NCBI GenBank assembly: GCA_964035545.1
Contig: OZ037765.1
Coordinates: 16,858,698-16,922,697 of the forward strand
DNA length: 64,000 bases
Reading direction: 5' to 3'
Source of the DNA: Bugula neritina
Lineage: Eukaryota > Bryozoa > Gymnolaemata > Cheilostomatida > Bugulidae
Shown: one piece after another, positions 12,801 to 24,539 of the stretch
Layout of the letters: each line of letters starts with the position of its first letter
Numbering within the stretch: position 1 is the first letter of the stretch
The notes under the pieces: generated by a model
The model's input: the letters and a program-made list of their open reading frames with translations, nothing else
Databases searched by the model: none
What the model was told of the DNA's origin: nothing
Made by a program: the position numbers and the translations under genes

Positions 12801-15800
12801 CTACCAGGTGGAAGATAAAACAATACTTTGTTGATTCAAGCATGTGGTTCTAATAAAACCTTTTGTCACTGAGCTGTGTAGGCCGCTTACACATTTTATA
12901 TTGTAGTTATTACAGTGGAAGCCTTGATGTAGTTATGGGAACAAATTATAGTAGAAAGTATCATGATTAGCAGCAGACATTAGGTTCAACTACACAGCAG
13001 TAGCACCTTGCAAACAGCATGTATTATTTAGTACTTGAGTAGAGTTACTGCAGTAGACATGGCACTCCCAGAGCACAGTAAACAGTTGTGATATGTTTAG
13101 ATAACAAGCTTTGTTTGCATTGAGAATTATGCACCTCAGCAAATTAATAAAAAGCAATTCTCACCCCTATTATGTGATAATGGGTTGCAGACAATAGCAG
13201 TTGTAAGGGCCTAGTGCCCATCAACCTGATGAGGACCATATATAATTACAAAATGTTTTTGATCTCAGTGACTGTGCCACTCATTTCATTCCACCCTTAC
13301 TACTGCTGTGACTGCCATGCTGCTCTCCTTTCTATTCTGCTACTTAATATAATACCCAAAATAAGTGTCAATTTTTTTATCCCTTTTTAGCATTTGAACA
13401 TAACTCTTTAAATGCAATGCAAGCATTAGGTACTGTTGTTGTTTTATTTAGCATTAAATTCTATTAAACTTGAAATTTTGTTGAAGCGCAGGTTCTGATA
13501 ACACTGACCATATAATCTAAGCAGTATAAGTAAATATGTTGAGGTTGAGCATGTGTTATTTTGGTTCCTGAGACAGGCATCTCACATAATTTATACAACT
13601 AGGTTAACATACTGAATGCCTGTTACAGATAATTTCAAAAAGTATTACGCTCTGCAACTTTATTTTATTTCCAAAAGCAGTATATGATCTCTTTTCAAGG
13701 TATCCTGTTACAAATGAGGGTCTCATAACCTTATACTGTACATTCAGCTCTCAATTGTGCCATTATATAAAGTTATTACTGCAACCTGTGAAAATTGCCC
13801 TTTTTGAATCGTACGAGTGTTTTTTAGCCTAGATTTAATGGGTAGAGTCTGCAGGCAATGTTTTGTATACCTGTACTGTCCAATATAATTTACTATAAAC
13901 ATATCAACATTTGAATGAAAAATATACCTTACTGTAATAGAAGCTCTATACTTATATGGAAATCAAAGCTCCATACTCCTATAACAGTGCAAGCCCTATG
14001 CCTACACAGCAATATATTGAAACACGAAATGAAAATCCTAACACAATCTAATATTAATGGTAACACAATTTTTACCTTCTCTAACCATCTCTTCACAGAT
14101 CACTGGTTGGTTACAAAGAAATATGAATTTAGAGTTGTTGGAGCCATATATCGGTAGCTCCTGTTTAACGCTCTCTTCATATGAAGGGGGAGGAAGGTTC
14201 AATATGGTGCAAGAGTTTTGCTGAGATGGGCGACTGCGTTGCTTCTGTTTCTGTTGCTGAAAGTGTTGGTACCTCTGAGATCTCTGATACTTGGGAGTTG
14301 TTGGCGCCACGAATAATTTAGGTAGTAGATTTATTACTGGCCTTTAAAAAGTAAAAAAGAAAAATCAGCAACAAGGTTAACTGTGCAATATATTATTACT
14401 ACTTGTACATGTAAATTATTTATGCAAGCCATCACATTTGATATGAAAACATTCCTCTTCAAGCAAAAAGAGAAAAAGTGACTATTTACATTGTCACAAA
14501 ACATCCGAAATTTTTAATATATTATTGGTAGATTTTATCAATCAGTAGATTATACCATAAAACTGGAATTAAAAACTTGTATTTTTGTGTGTCTATCTTG
14601 ACTATTATAAATATCGTAGAAAATTAACGCAGCTAGAGCTCACCTTGAAAAAGAATAATTATATGCCAAAAATTGTGCTCTGCAACACATTTATTTACAT
14701 CTATTGTTATTATGCCTGCCTTTAATGTGTGTGTGCATGCACTCGCTCGAGCACGTGTGTGTGTCTGTGTGTGTGTGTCTGTGTGTGTGCGTATGTGCGT
14801 GTGTGTTTGTGTATGTGCGTGTGTGTTTGTGTGTGTGCGTGTGTGTGCGTGTGTGTGGGTGTGTGTATGTGTGTGAGTGTGTGTGTGTTTCCCACCATCC
14901 TATTGACATCAAAGTTTTGTTTCTACATAAATATTTCTGGAAGATTTAGTTTTGCTTTGTAGCAGCAAGCGAAGTGTTTAGCAGGTATAATTGTCATTAT
15001 AAAGTAATGTCATAGAATATTCTGGTAAGATGATGCTTGCACCCTGCAAGGTCACAACACACAAATGTTTTGACAACTATCACTGCAGTACTGAGTCTTC
15101 ACAAGTATATTATAGTTTGGCTTGTTCACTGGATATGAAATTTAAGCAGCACATGCTGACCTAAGAGAAATTTGATTGAATCTGCTCCAACATTATATAT
15201 TCATATAAGTTCCATTTGTCAAATAAACAATCTTATATGGAAAAGATGTCTTTCTTACAAAGCTGCAACTGTAGAACATACAATTTTGTGTAAATTAAGC
15301 TAGACATCTGTAACAAAGCAAGTTTTCACTACTGAGGCTTGAAAATATTTGGTCACCATGTGCCAGTCTCATGTCTACCATGTTTGCACTGTTAGGATGT
15401 CTCTAATTCCATAGATATTGTGATTAAGATTAAAGTTTAGCTCAGCACATTATTTCTGTTTGTAAAGTAGAACAGAAAGAAATTTTGGCATATTGCATAT
15501 TACTCTCTTAATTGAGAGCTTTCTTACAATATTTCTGCTTACTGGTTCTAAGTAAACCACTAAAAAAACTTTAGAAATTGCATGTTTTTATTTGTAGTGT
15601 TGTAACTATTTTGTAGCAGTTGCTACACAAGACAAGTGTGTAGTCTTTCAACATGTCTTAAATCCGCTTCTTAGGGCTTAAATGCTAGCGGCTCACCCAA
15701 AGTTCAGGGACCACCAGAACAATGGCAGAATTGAACAGCAAATTAAATTAGGTTATTATAAAATATCATTTCAATATGCAACTCCTATTATTAATTTAAG

Positions 15801-16945
15801 CTTACAATAGCTTACAAAACATATTATGTAGATTACCTTAAGTTCTTGTTAGGATTTTTGGTATGGAGGATGTTTCGAGGTTGACAGAAATCGTTAATTT
15901 TTTTAATTTTGTCTTCCCTTCGAACTTTATTCTGGTTTTTAATGGTAATTGGTTGGATGCCGTTCTGTTCAGGAGGTCCTTGAGAGATATGCCCCATTGA
16001 CTCTAGAGACTGTGTGGTTTCCAGCACATACTGTGGCATCAAAAGCAGCTGTTTAGATTTTGACATAGTATCTAATGAGCTGGAGTGAGATGTAGCAAAA
16101 GTGGGCTCAGATAATATACTGGATACTGATTGAGAAAAGAACATCTGGTTTTGGGTCAGAGAGGTCTGTGTAGATGGAATTGAACAGGTTGAAGATAGAG
16201 GCATAGTTTGTGGAGATTTATTTTCTAGAGGTGAAAGTAAAATTGACTTAGTCTGATCATTTAGTATGGATTGTTGAGCCTGTGCTGGCAGCTGAGATGG
16301 GTCTGTCGAAGAGGCACAAAATGTTTCCAGTTCCAATAGAGGGTGATCTACACTCAAAGGTGAAACTGGTTTCTGCTGATAAACACAGGGTCCATTCATT
16401 TCTAATGAAGAGGAATGTTGAATAGTTGTTGAAACAGTTACTAGTGATGGCTTAGCTTGCATAGCAGAACAATTGTTTATGTTTTGTTCCAGGTTGGCAG
16501 ATACTGCAGGCTCCAAAAGAGGCAGACTTTGTACATTTTCCTCATGAGATTCGACCATTTCACCGCATGGCGATAGCAAATGAGAGTCTATCCAATCTTG
16601 GTCAAAATCATTCTGTTCACATTTTAACTGAAAATTTGTGTTACAATTTGAATCCTCCCAATTCTGTGGCTCATCAAACAGACATTCATCATACTCGCCT
16701 GGAGGTGAAATGTATGTCTGACAAGTTTCCTCAAAAAGTCCTGCTTTCTCTTTTGCATCTAACGAAGCACCAACACCACCGTGCAAGTCAAGCTGCCCCT
16801 GCAGATGAATTTTATTCAAACGTTGGCCAATCTCTGTTTTCATGTAGTCTTCTAAATAAGTCTTTGGTTCAGATTTTATTTCTAGATATGGTGTTGAGAT
16901 TACATTTTCCTCTGAAGGAAAATCAAATTTATCGTTCCACTTCAT
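9861..16945 (-). CDS. ETS-domain transcription factor (ERG/FLI1-like ETS domain)
   Basis: Exons on the minus strand: 16945-15837, 14341-14076, 11939-11877, 10207-9861; total 1785 nt, 594 aa, phases consistent. The ETS domain fills the last exon (about residues 484-568): the tryptophans W486, W505 and W524 are present, followed by the recognition helix [14 protein letters not shown] with the two DNA-contacting arginines R540 and R543, and [22 protein letters not shown] and ALRYYYDK are closest, from memory, to the ERG/FLI group, but no pointed (PNT) domain is seen, so the subfamily is tentative. The 370-residue first exon is rich in S, Q, P and T, as in an activation region, with an IKSEP sumoylation-type site near the start; exon 2 carries a PPPSY (PY) motif and VKQE. 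The ATG at 16945 is chosen because it opens the long exon and an upstream ATG is followed at once by a stop. Expected to bind GGAA sites in the nucleus. Confidence 0.9.
12305..12452 (+). mobile_element. MITE-like inverted-repeat element, family A copy 1
   Basis: A 148 bp element starting GCAGTAGTGGAGAAATT and ending with its near-perfect reverse complement (15 of 17 positions). Its interior (GGTTGAAATTC, TTTTGCTACATTT, AAAACACAGGCTTT) is shared in the same order with copies at 23104-23234 and, reversed, at 58988-59136. It lies in the third intron of the ETS gene. It has no coding capacity and no clear target-site duplication. Confidence 0.8.
12473..12556. repeat. 7-bp (TAATGGG/TAATGAG) minisatellite
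   Basis: About 12 degenerate heptamers of the type TAATGGG, TAATGAG, TGATGGG in tandem, starting only about 20 bp after the right end of the family A element. Confidence 0.85.
14727..14889. repeat. (TG)n microsatellite
   Basis: Mostly TG dinucleotides with scattered TC, CG and TA variants. It lies inside the first intron of the ETS gene. The Cys/Val and His/Thr reading frames across it are artefacts of the dinucleotide. Confidence 0.95.
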
Positions 16946-17433
16946 TATTATAAAATAAATAGTTACATGACGTCCAAAAAAGAAACTGTAGCTAAAAACT
17001 TTTTGAGTAAATTAGAAGCACGTAATGTGTGCTCTTGTGGAGAGGCTTGAATACAATGATAGTCTATCATCACACATACATCCCTGTCTTCGGAGGCCCA
17101 CTAATTAGAGCCTAGCATGAAAAATGCAGCACATGTATATTTTATTACATGATCTACTTCTTACTCAGCAATTAAAACAGCATGTGCAGGTCTATAGTGT
17201 CAAATACAGCAGACAGTATCAAGCTCCTAACATTACATAGATGGGGGAGGCATTTCACATCCTAAACTTGCCTGCAGGATTAACTTGTTCACCTCAATTA
17301 GTATTAGGAAAATATCTTTTTGAAATAAAATATCCCCTGCAGGATAATAATTTATGAATAAATTTATTCAAATTTAACTTAATAAACGTTGTTGACAAGT
17401 TTCATAAGAACGTTGAACAGTGTTATAAGAAAC

Positions 17434-17618
<185 letters not shown>

Positions 17619-17753
17619 AAATGAGTGTTTATAAAACGTTACTAGAGTGCTCTATAGTGGCTAATTTATCTGATGAGTGCACATCGTTCTTGTGTACGAA
17701 ACTACTAGTAATAAATGCCATTATATTAATCAAATCTCATTTTATTTCTTCTA

Positions 17754-17785
<32 letters not shown>

Positions 17786-17859
17786 GTATGTATATATATA
17801 TGTATGTATATATACATGTATATATATATACGTGTATATATATATATATATATATATAA
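17754..17859. repeat. (TA)n microsatellite with TG/CA interruptions
   Basis: TATATATG-type units interrupted by TGTATGTA and a single TACGTGTA. Intergenic. Confidence 0.92.
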
Positions 17860-17932
17860 TAACTGTATCTTGAGATTTTTAAAAAACAGCGGATAAAAAA
17901 GTGCTCAAATTATTATGTGTATAATAATGAGC

Positions 17933-17935
<3 letters not shown>

Positions 17936-17979
<44 letters not shown>
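17936..17979. repeat. (TA)n microsatellite
   Basis: Pure TA dinucleotides for about 44 bases; the third AT block within 550 bp. Confidence 0.92.
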
Positions 17980-17982
<3 letters not shown>

Positions 17983-19578
17983 TTCAACTGCAGGAACCAG
18001 TTATTGTATTAAAGAGGTTTTTTAGAGATGGGTAACTCAATTTAGAAATTTTTTGTAAATGTAATATAATTACAATAAAATCAATTTGTTCTAATTTACT
18101 GTCACTATCAACTTGCTAAAATGATGTAATTCTGCACTTTTGTGTTATTCTCAAAACCATTGTAGCCTTTCAGTTTGGCTAAACAAAACCCATTCAGTAC
18201 AACTCAAACTACAGATACTTGTGATTATTGGTTTTTGAAACAGTAAGTATTGTTTTAGTAATGAGGTAACAGTATTAATAATTTTGCATTTGCATGCAAA
18301 ATTAGGCTAATTCAACAACAGCTATATAAAATAATTACAAATGTGTTCTTATGCTCAATAATAAAATCAAAAACTAACTCTGAAATGCAATGAAACTAAT
18401 TATATGATAGTTATGATTATACAAAACTCTGATTGAAGAAAATAACATGCAGGTTTTCAACTTAACATAACATGTACCTGAAATAACAATTCTTTTATTT
18501 AAAGCAAAAAGCTATCTAAGTTTTACTCACAAATGCAAAATAACAATTATATTTTGTATTCGAGGTCAACTATGAAAATTCATTAGTGTTTCATGTCATA
18601 TGCTTGTAATATCAGCTCATGTAAATATACAAGTACAGTGCTTCGAAATCTAAAGCATCGACGATATTTGATGCAAAGGTTGTAGAATGCTGGAGAATAA
18701 CGAGATAGGGGTGTTAGGAAGTATGATAAAGTCCTTTCAGTGGATAGATTGCATACAAACAGTTTATTGAACCACACTATGTTATATATAACAAATGATA
18801 TGGCAATACTATATAACAATAGCAAAAACAATTGAATAGCACCTTAGATGAGTGATTCATACCATAATACCATGATGACAAGACAGAAAAGGTGTTACAA
18901 CTCCTAAACAGACTTAACAAAAATATAATTATTTTAAAACAAAATCTAGCTATTTTATTCAGGTAATTATTGCTTTAGTTACTACTGTATATAGGTATAG
19001 TGCTCACAACCTCAAACAACTTGTGCTGCAGCACAGCTATTATGTATAAGAATAATATTTATAATATTATTAAAACTGCATTGCTCTGCATTTGAAAAAT
19101 GTATAATTAGTTATAAAAACATTATTGTCAAATTTGTAAATCAAGGCTCAAGCCTACTCTTCTCTACAGGTTTAGTTTTTAATTTTGGAATAAATCACAG
19201 TTCTTTGAGTTCTACATTTATCTCTATGAACAATTGTGATCGAGCTGAACATCTCTCAGTTAGTTTTGTATTTCAAGTACTCAGCTACAGTAATGTTCTC
19301 ATCATATAAATTGTAAATCAGTAGAGAAATATTCGATTCAATCAAAATTGTTTATAAAGACAAGTGTGAAACCTGAAGAGCTGTGATTTATCCCACCAGC
19401 TTTCTATAAACAACATAACATAAATAGATGTTTGATTCATAGACATTTTGAGTATTATCTAATTATACCTGTAATCAATTTATTCTATTCCACCAACAAG
19501 GGCAGTTTGTATGTCCACTTGTTCAACTGTATGAGATTTTATGAGCTGTATAGAAATTGATGCATATGGATCATGTCA

Positions 19579-22101
19579 TCACACAAGGGTGATGGCATGT
19601 TTTCGCAGGTTGTCAAAGTATGTTATTAGTGTCCCTGCCAAAGCTTTATTTAGTATTGAGGCAGGAATATACCCCTACAACAGACATAAGCAGGAACATA
19701 TAGTCATGGTTACCAGTTACTCCAAACCTAGAACTAAATTACAATGAAAATTTAGACTATCTTAAAAGTTTTTTATTAATAGCTTATGGGAGTATTTAGC
19801 AAAATATCATATTTCTAGAAAAAGCTTCCACAAGCAAGTAGGCTACATACATCAGATGCATGCACCTAATAAAAAACATAAAAGTTATTAAAAACATTAA
19901 AACTATATGTGATTTATGAGTGTTTGTAAACAAAATTATTAAACATATTTATTTTAGTTAAAACATCCTTTTCTCAACTTATGCACTGAATGCAGAGTTA
20001 TATTTTACTAAATTCAGAGACTGACTGACATGTATGCTCTGCAAGTGTTGAAACTACAATGGCCGAAAAATTATGTCAATACCTTTTTATTAAAAAAACC
20101 ACAACTCTAAGTCAATAAGTTCTCTCACAATTTGACCGAGTTTTGTACCCCTATGACCGTTGTGCTCCCGTTACCCCTACTCACCTAAGGTGATGTGGGC
20201 ACTTATTTACACATATCTATTTAGCTACCCAATCTGTCTTATTTCTTTTGATGAAGCACAAATAACATTTACTCAGCACAAATTTGTTAGCTTCCAAAAT
20301 CCTTAATTTTCTGATAAAGAGAAGGCAAATCTAATTCATATAGTATCACAGATTGGCAGTAATGAAGAAACCAATTTTTTATATACAAGCTTTGTGTATG
20401 TGACAGCTTATTACTTTAGCCCAACTTTATTTGAGTTACCTTAACATCTGTGATAAACAGCCACTGAAAGGTAAGGGTGTTAGCACCAGAGTCCTTCATC
20501 CTCATAATATTGGGTCCTTGTTCACCCCTCACATACCCGGACTTATGTGGTAGAGTATCATATTCTACTGATACCGAACTCATAAGGTACCAGCCATCTA
20601 TTTTCTCCCAATGTCTCACTATTACAAAATCCCTGTGTTGTAATGAACATGGACATAATAACAAAATGCTAATTTAACTTATGCAATAGGGGTAAAAATA
20701 TAACTTATAGTGTATTACATTACAACTACAAATGCAATTTGACTAAAACTTATTAAGCATCATAGAACTTTAATATAATTTATTGTAATTATAGTTGGTA
20801 AAACGTTAGGATAAATTGGATTGATGACAACCTGCAGCAGTCTTATCTAACTTGAGATTTAGAAGATAAATGCTAATTATTGTTATGAAAATGAGACTTT
20901 CATCAAGTAGCTTGCTTATATAACTTAATTGAAAAAAGGGCATACATACACTATTTCTTAGCAAAAAGAAGAAAATACCTGCTAGAAATAAATCCCCCGC
21001 CAGCCGAGGCAGATACACTGTAGGATATATCTGTGTTGTTATTCAAGGGCTTGATAACTTTGACTTCCTTGATTGTGGGATTCCATGTTGGTGCTGTTTC
21101 AGAATTTCTGATCATGTCATAAAACAGCACCTTACTAGAGATGCCAGTCATACACCCCTATAGAAAACAAAGTTAACTTACAGAAATTTAATCAAAATTG
21201 TCAAATCAAGTCGAGTCAAATCAGTTGGGTGAGCAAAGGGTTTCAAGTTACTGAATTCAGAAAGTATTCCATGTTGATGTGTGACTTGGACCCAGTTCGA
21301 ATATTAAGGTTTTGATTCATCATTAAAAACTAGTGACTGTTTAATGTGATTGTCAAACTGCTGTAACAGTAAAGGTAACTTCAATACCAACCAACAACGA
21401 CGGTAATCTAGTATGAAAATTAGCTAAATACTCAATCAATAATCAATAAGATGCTCTGAAACTATAATTATACAAAGTTTAGTCAAACAAATCTTGTAAC
21501 TTGATGAATACTGGGAAGCTCACCTCAAACTTATGTACTTTTCCCCACTTTTTTATTTTCTTGCTATAGACTAGACCTGTCTTGCAAGACTCCCCCTTGT
21601 CTAACAGCCACCCATTTTTTGACTCCAATATCCCTATGCCTTCTTGCTGAGCAGCAGCACTGGCTGAAAGATATTTAGCAACCTACAAAGTAGAATTAAT
21701 TCGTGTTGCATAGGTTGCATACATTAACTAAGTATAGCTAAAAATGAAACATAATCTTCTACGCACAGCCCCAGTGTAGCAATAGTACAATATCAGAGCA
21801 GAGTACCTTGAAGAAACTGCAACCTAGTGAAAGTTATATGATAGCAAAATTCGTAAATAAAACAGGAGTATAGGTAGGTTACCTTTGGATTAGAGTCATC
21901 CGAAGTATGAGTTCCCAGAGTCTTAGCTGCTGGAGAATTTAGATCAGCTGGTGGCGGCAACTTTGGCTTTGTTGTCTCTATGGTTTCTTCTACCAGTTCT
22001 AGCTCATCAATGTTTGTAGAGGTGGGATGCCAGTTATAGTATATAGCAGCCATGCACGAAACAGCTAAAGCAATAGCTATAATCACTGAAGACTTATTCA
22101 T
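19579..22101 (-). CDS. membrane-anchored START-domain protein (STARD3-type START without MENTAL)
   Basis: Exons on the minus strand: 22101-21883, 21682-21524, 21157-20979, 20632-20440, 19674-19579; total 846 nt, 281 aa, phases consistent. Residues about 5-24 (VIIAIALAVSCMAAIYY) form one hydrophobic signal anchor, followed by an acidic/proline linker. From about residue 74 to the end is a START lipid-binding domain of the STARD3/StAR group: GWLLDKG, TAPTWNPTIKEV, SASAGGGFISSRDFV, GYVRGEQGP, FQWLFITDVKG, and a C-terminal LRKHAITLV helix. Known role of the family: binding and moving cholesterol or another lipid between membranes. Exon phases in the START part equal those of the neighbouring STARD3 gene at 24540-32178. 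The total length is close to StAR, but the N-terminus looks like a signal anchor rather than a mitochondrial presequence. Substrate unknown. Confidence 0.9.
21205..21298 (+). mobile_element. degenerate fragment of inverted-repeat family B
   Basis: The order TCAAGTCGAGTCAAATCAGTTGG, then TTTCAAGTTACTGAA, then TGTGTGACTTGGACCCAGTTC, parallels the right end of the element at 28470-29503 (TCAAGTTGAGTCGATTAGTTGG, then GTGAGTTAGACCCAGCTC). It is a diverged solo end in an intron of the START gene. Confidence 0.5.
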
Positions 22102-23103
22102 CTTGATCCCCCAACCTTGTGTAGTAGATAGTTTTAGGCAAATCCAAATTTCGATTGTATAAAATTTATTGGCTATGGGTGAAAGCCCTAAACTGCCGCT
22201 GTACTGCAGTGTATGCTGGCGTCACTGTCAGCCACGAATTAGGCTCTGACTTTTTGAACACGTTTAATAGCCAACCTGTCACATGCCTTGTAAGTTGTAT
22301 GCACAAGTAGTGAAGTTAAACTGCTTCTACTAGCCCCTTTGTCATTAACGGCTGTATCAATCATCTATGAATAACGAATAACAAATACTTCGCTATTGAG
22401 GCATTATATTCGACGATTATAGAACACCAATCAGCTTCTGAGCTGGGGTTGCACTCGAGTCAAGCGTTCAACTGATGAAGATCTGTTGATATGTTTCAAA
22501 CCTTTGCACTTTGAAATCAAGAGCATGTTGAAACGAGGCACTGGTTACTGTGGCTCTAATCTGCACACACACTTTCAGCTGCTAGATAAGATTGTGGTAT
22601 CCAACATAGTTTTGATACAGCAGCTGATTTACAATTTATTTCGCAATCAAAAAACCAACCACATGAGATAACTTTAAAGTATAATTAGACATTGTAAAGC
22701 TATGATTGATTAAATATTTAGTATTATTTGCAATGATTAACTTCCCAGTCTAAAATATCTTATAGATATGACTCATATTAAATTGAAAAATTCTGAAAGT
22801 TGATAACAAAGCAATCATATATAATATTTTGTACTCATTGCTTTTCTCTAAGATCGGATTTCATTGAGTGCGTATACAACTGGCTGACAATTATGAGGTC
22901 AACATTTACCCATGCCCCGTGATTCAGGGTTCAAATTTATTATTGAAGTACAAAACAATTACAATAAACTACTGACAGGTGACCTTTGCTGTTCAACAGA
23001 TATCCAAAGGTCATCCACACTCCTGTTTGTTTTTGTGAGCAGATGCAAAATCCTGCATTTCAGTGCAGTGTTTCAATGATCAGAACACCTCTATTTAAGT
23101 GTA

Positions 23104-23234
23104 GCAGTAGAGAAAGTTTAATAGCCTAAGTTTTTAACTCTTTAAATAAACTTTGTTTTGAGTTGTAGGTTGAAATTTCGCTTGCTACATTTCTAATCTA
23201 GAACACAGGCTTTTCTCAACTTCTCCATTACTGC
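23104..23234 (+). mobile_element. MITE-like inverted-repeat element, family A copy 2
   Basis: 131 bp from GCAGTAGAGAAAGTTTAATA to CTTCTCCATTACTGC. The interior shares GTAGGTTGAAATTTCG, CTTGCTACATTTCTAATC and GAACACAGGCTTTTCTCAA in the same order as copy 1 at 12305-12452. Slightly deleted relative to the other two copies. No ORF. Confidence 0.8.
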
Positions 23235-23327
23235 ATATACCTCATCCAAACAAATCCAATGAATTGTGAATGTAAGAGTTCTGTTATTATAGTCTTATGG
23301 TAAAAACGCTTGAGATTGCATTATAAA

Positions 23328-23556
23328 GTGACTTTAGGTAATAATGGCACAATAATAGTGGCACTAATGGAAAAGTATGTAAAAATGGCACACTGATGTT
23401 AAATTTTCCCAAACTCCAACCTAAAAACTCCACCCCAAACTTCCACCCCCAAACTTAAGCCCTAAACCCCAAAATTGAAAATGTGTCATTTTTACTTTCC
23501 TTTCCATCTGTGCCATCATTACCTATGCCACTTTTGCTGTGCCAATTTTGCCGGAC
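23328..23556. repeat. imperfect inverted repeat with C-rich loop
   Basis: The left arm (GGTAATAATGGCACA ... GTAAAAATGGCAC, to about 23393) is the imperfect reverse complement of the right arm (from about 23497: GTGTCATTTTTACTTTCC ... GTGCCATCATTACC). The central part is C-rich (CCCAAACTCC, CCACCCCC). It looks like a small non-autonomous element or a fold-back repeat. Confidence 0.6.
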
Positions 23557-24539
23557 ACTTGGACACTTTATAAAGTGGTTAGATATGAGCTACGAAAACT
23601 ACACCTGGTGACATTTATAAACTTCATCATACTCTTGTAGTGAAATATTTTTGCTACGGATGTTATAAAATTTTGATTCTGCTTACTTCTTCATCAAAGA
23701 GCTCAGAATTTTCAGCTTTACTGAGAGCAAAATTATGTCAGCGGGTCGCAACAAACTAACTAGTGACTGGTAGGAAAGTTAGTCACTGGTAAAATAGTTA
23801 GTCAATGGTACACTAGCTGGTGACTGGCAAACTGCAAGAACTTGTAAAAGGCATTGCTGATCTTTTTCTTACTGACAAAAGTGTTGGATATATGGAGACT
23901 CTTGTATACAAGTGAAATCAAATTTCCATCAGTTTTCGCTAAAAAGTTATCCCAAATTAAGCAGATATTAATAGCCATCTTTCAGATGACTAAAATCTCT
24001 CAGAAAGACTCATTATGTGGAGGAGTTTGACAAAGCAAACATACACATTACATGATATAGAAAGCTATAACTTTATTTACATACAATTTATATATCTTAT
24101 GTGGACAGAAGTTGTTGAGCATCTAGTAAATACACATTATTTTGCTAGCAAATCATCAGTAAAATAACCAACTATAGAATACTGAACTGTATTGTTGACC
24201 TCACATTCTTTATATCGATGCTTAAAAAATGTAAATCTAACAAATATTCAAAATACTTGAAGCTTTTATGCAAAAACTAAAAAATAATTATATAAGCGAA
24301 GTTATAAAATAATGATGAAATTTCTATTATGACAATATTTATAAAATGGCTATAATTATACAATACTGTCATTCAATAAAGCTTAAAGTCTTTTCAAGAC
24401 CTTAAATTTTCAAAATTTTTTGATTTGTTTCTGTAGTTGAAGTATAAGTGACAAGCTAAGGAGCTCCAAACTTAAAGATTAAGGTGATCCGCAAACCTAA
24501 AAGTTGCTGATGAAACTGTAGAAGAATTAAGTACTGCAG

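Larger units (their letters stand above)
22102..24539. other. intergenic region between the two START genes
   Basis: About 2.4 kb separating the tandem START genes. It holds a family A element (23104-23234), an inverted-repeat segment (23328-23556) and a short degenerate tandem repeat near 23755-23825. AATAAA on the minus strand at 24072-24077 may end the STARD3 transcript. No exon supported. Confidence 0.6.

Noticed and set aside
14673-14962. Cys/Val-rich and His/Thr-rich open frames
   Set aside because: Translation of the (TG)n microsatellite in several frames; no coding sign outside it.
16567-16953. 128-codon plus-strand open frame
   Set aside because: It is antisense to the long first exon of the ETS gene, whose minus-strand frame has clear splice phase and protein features.
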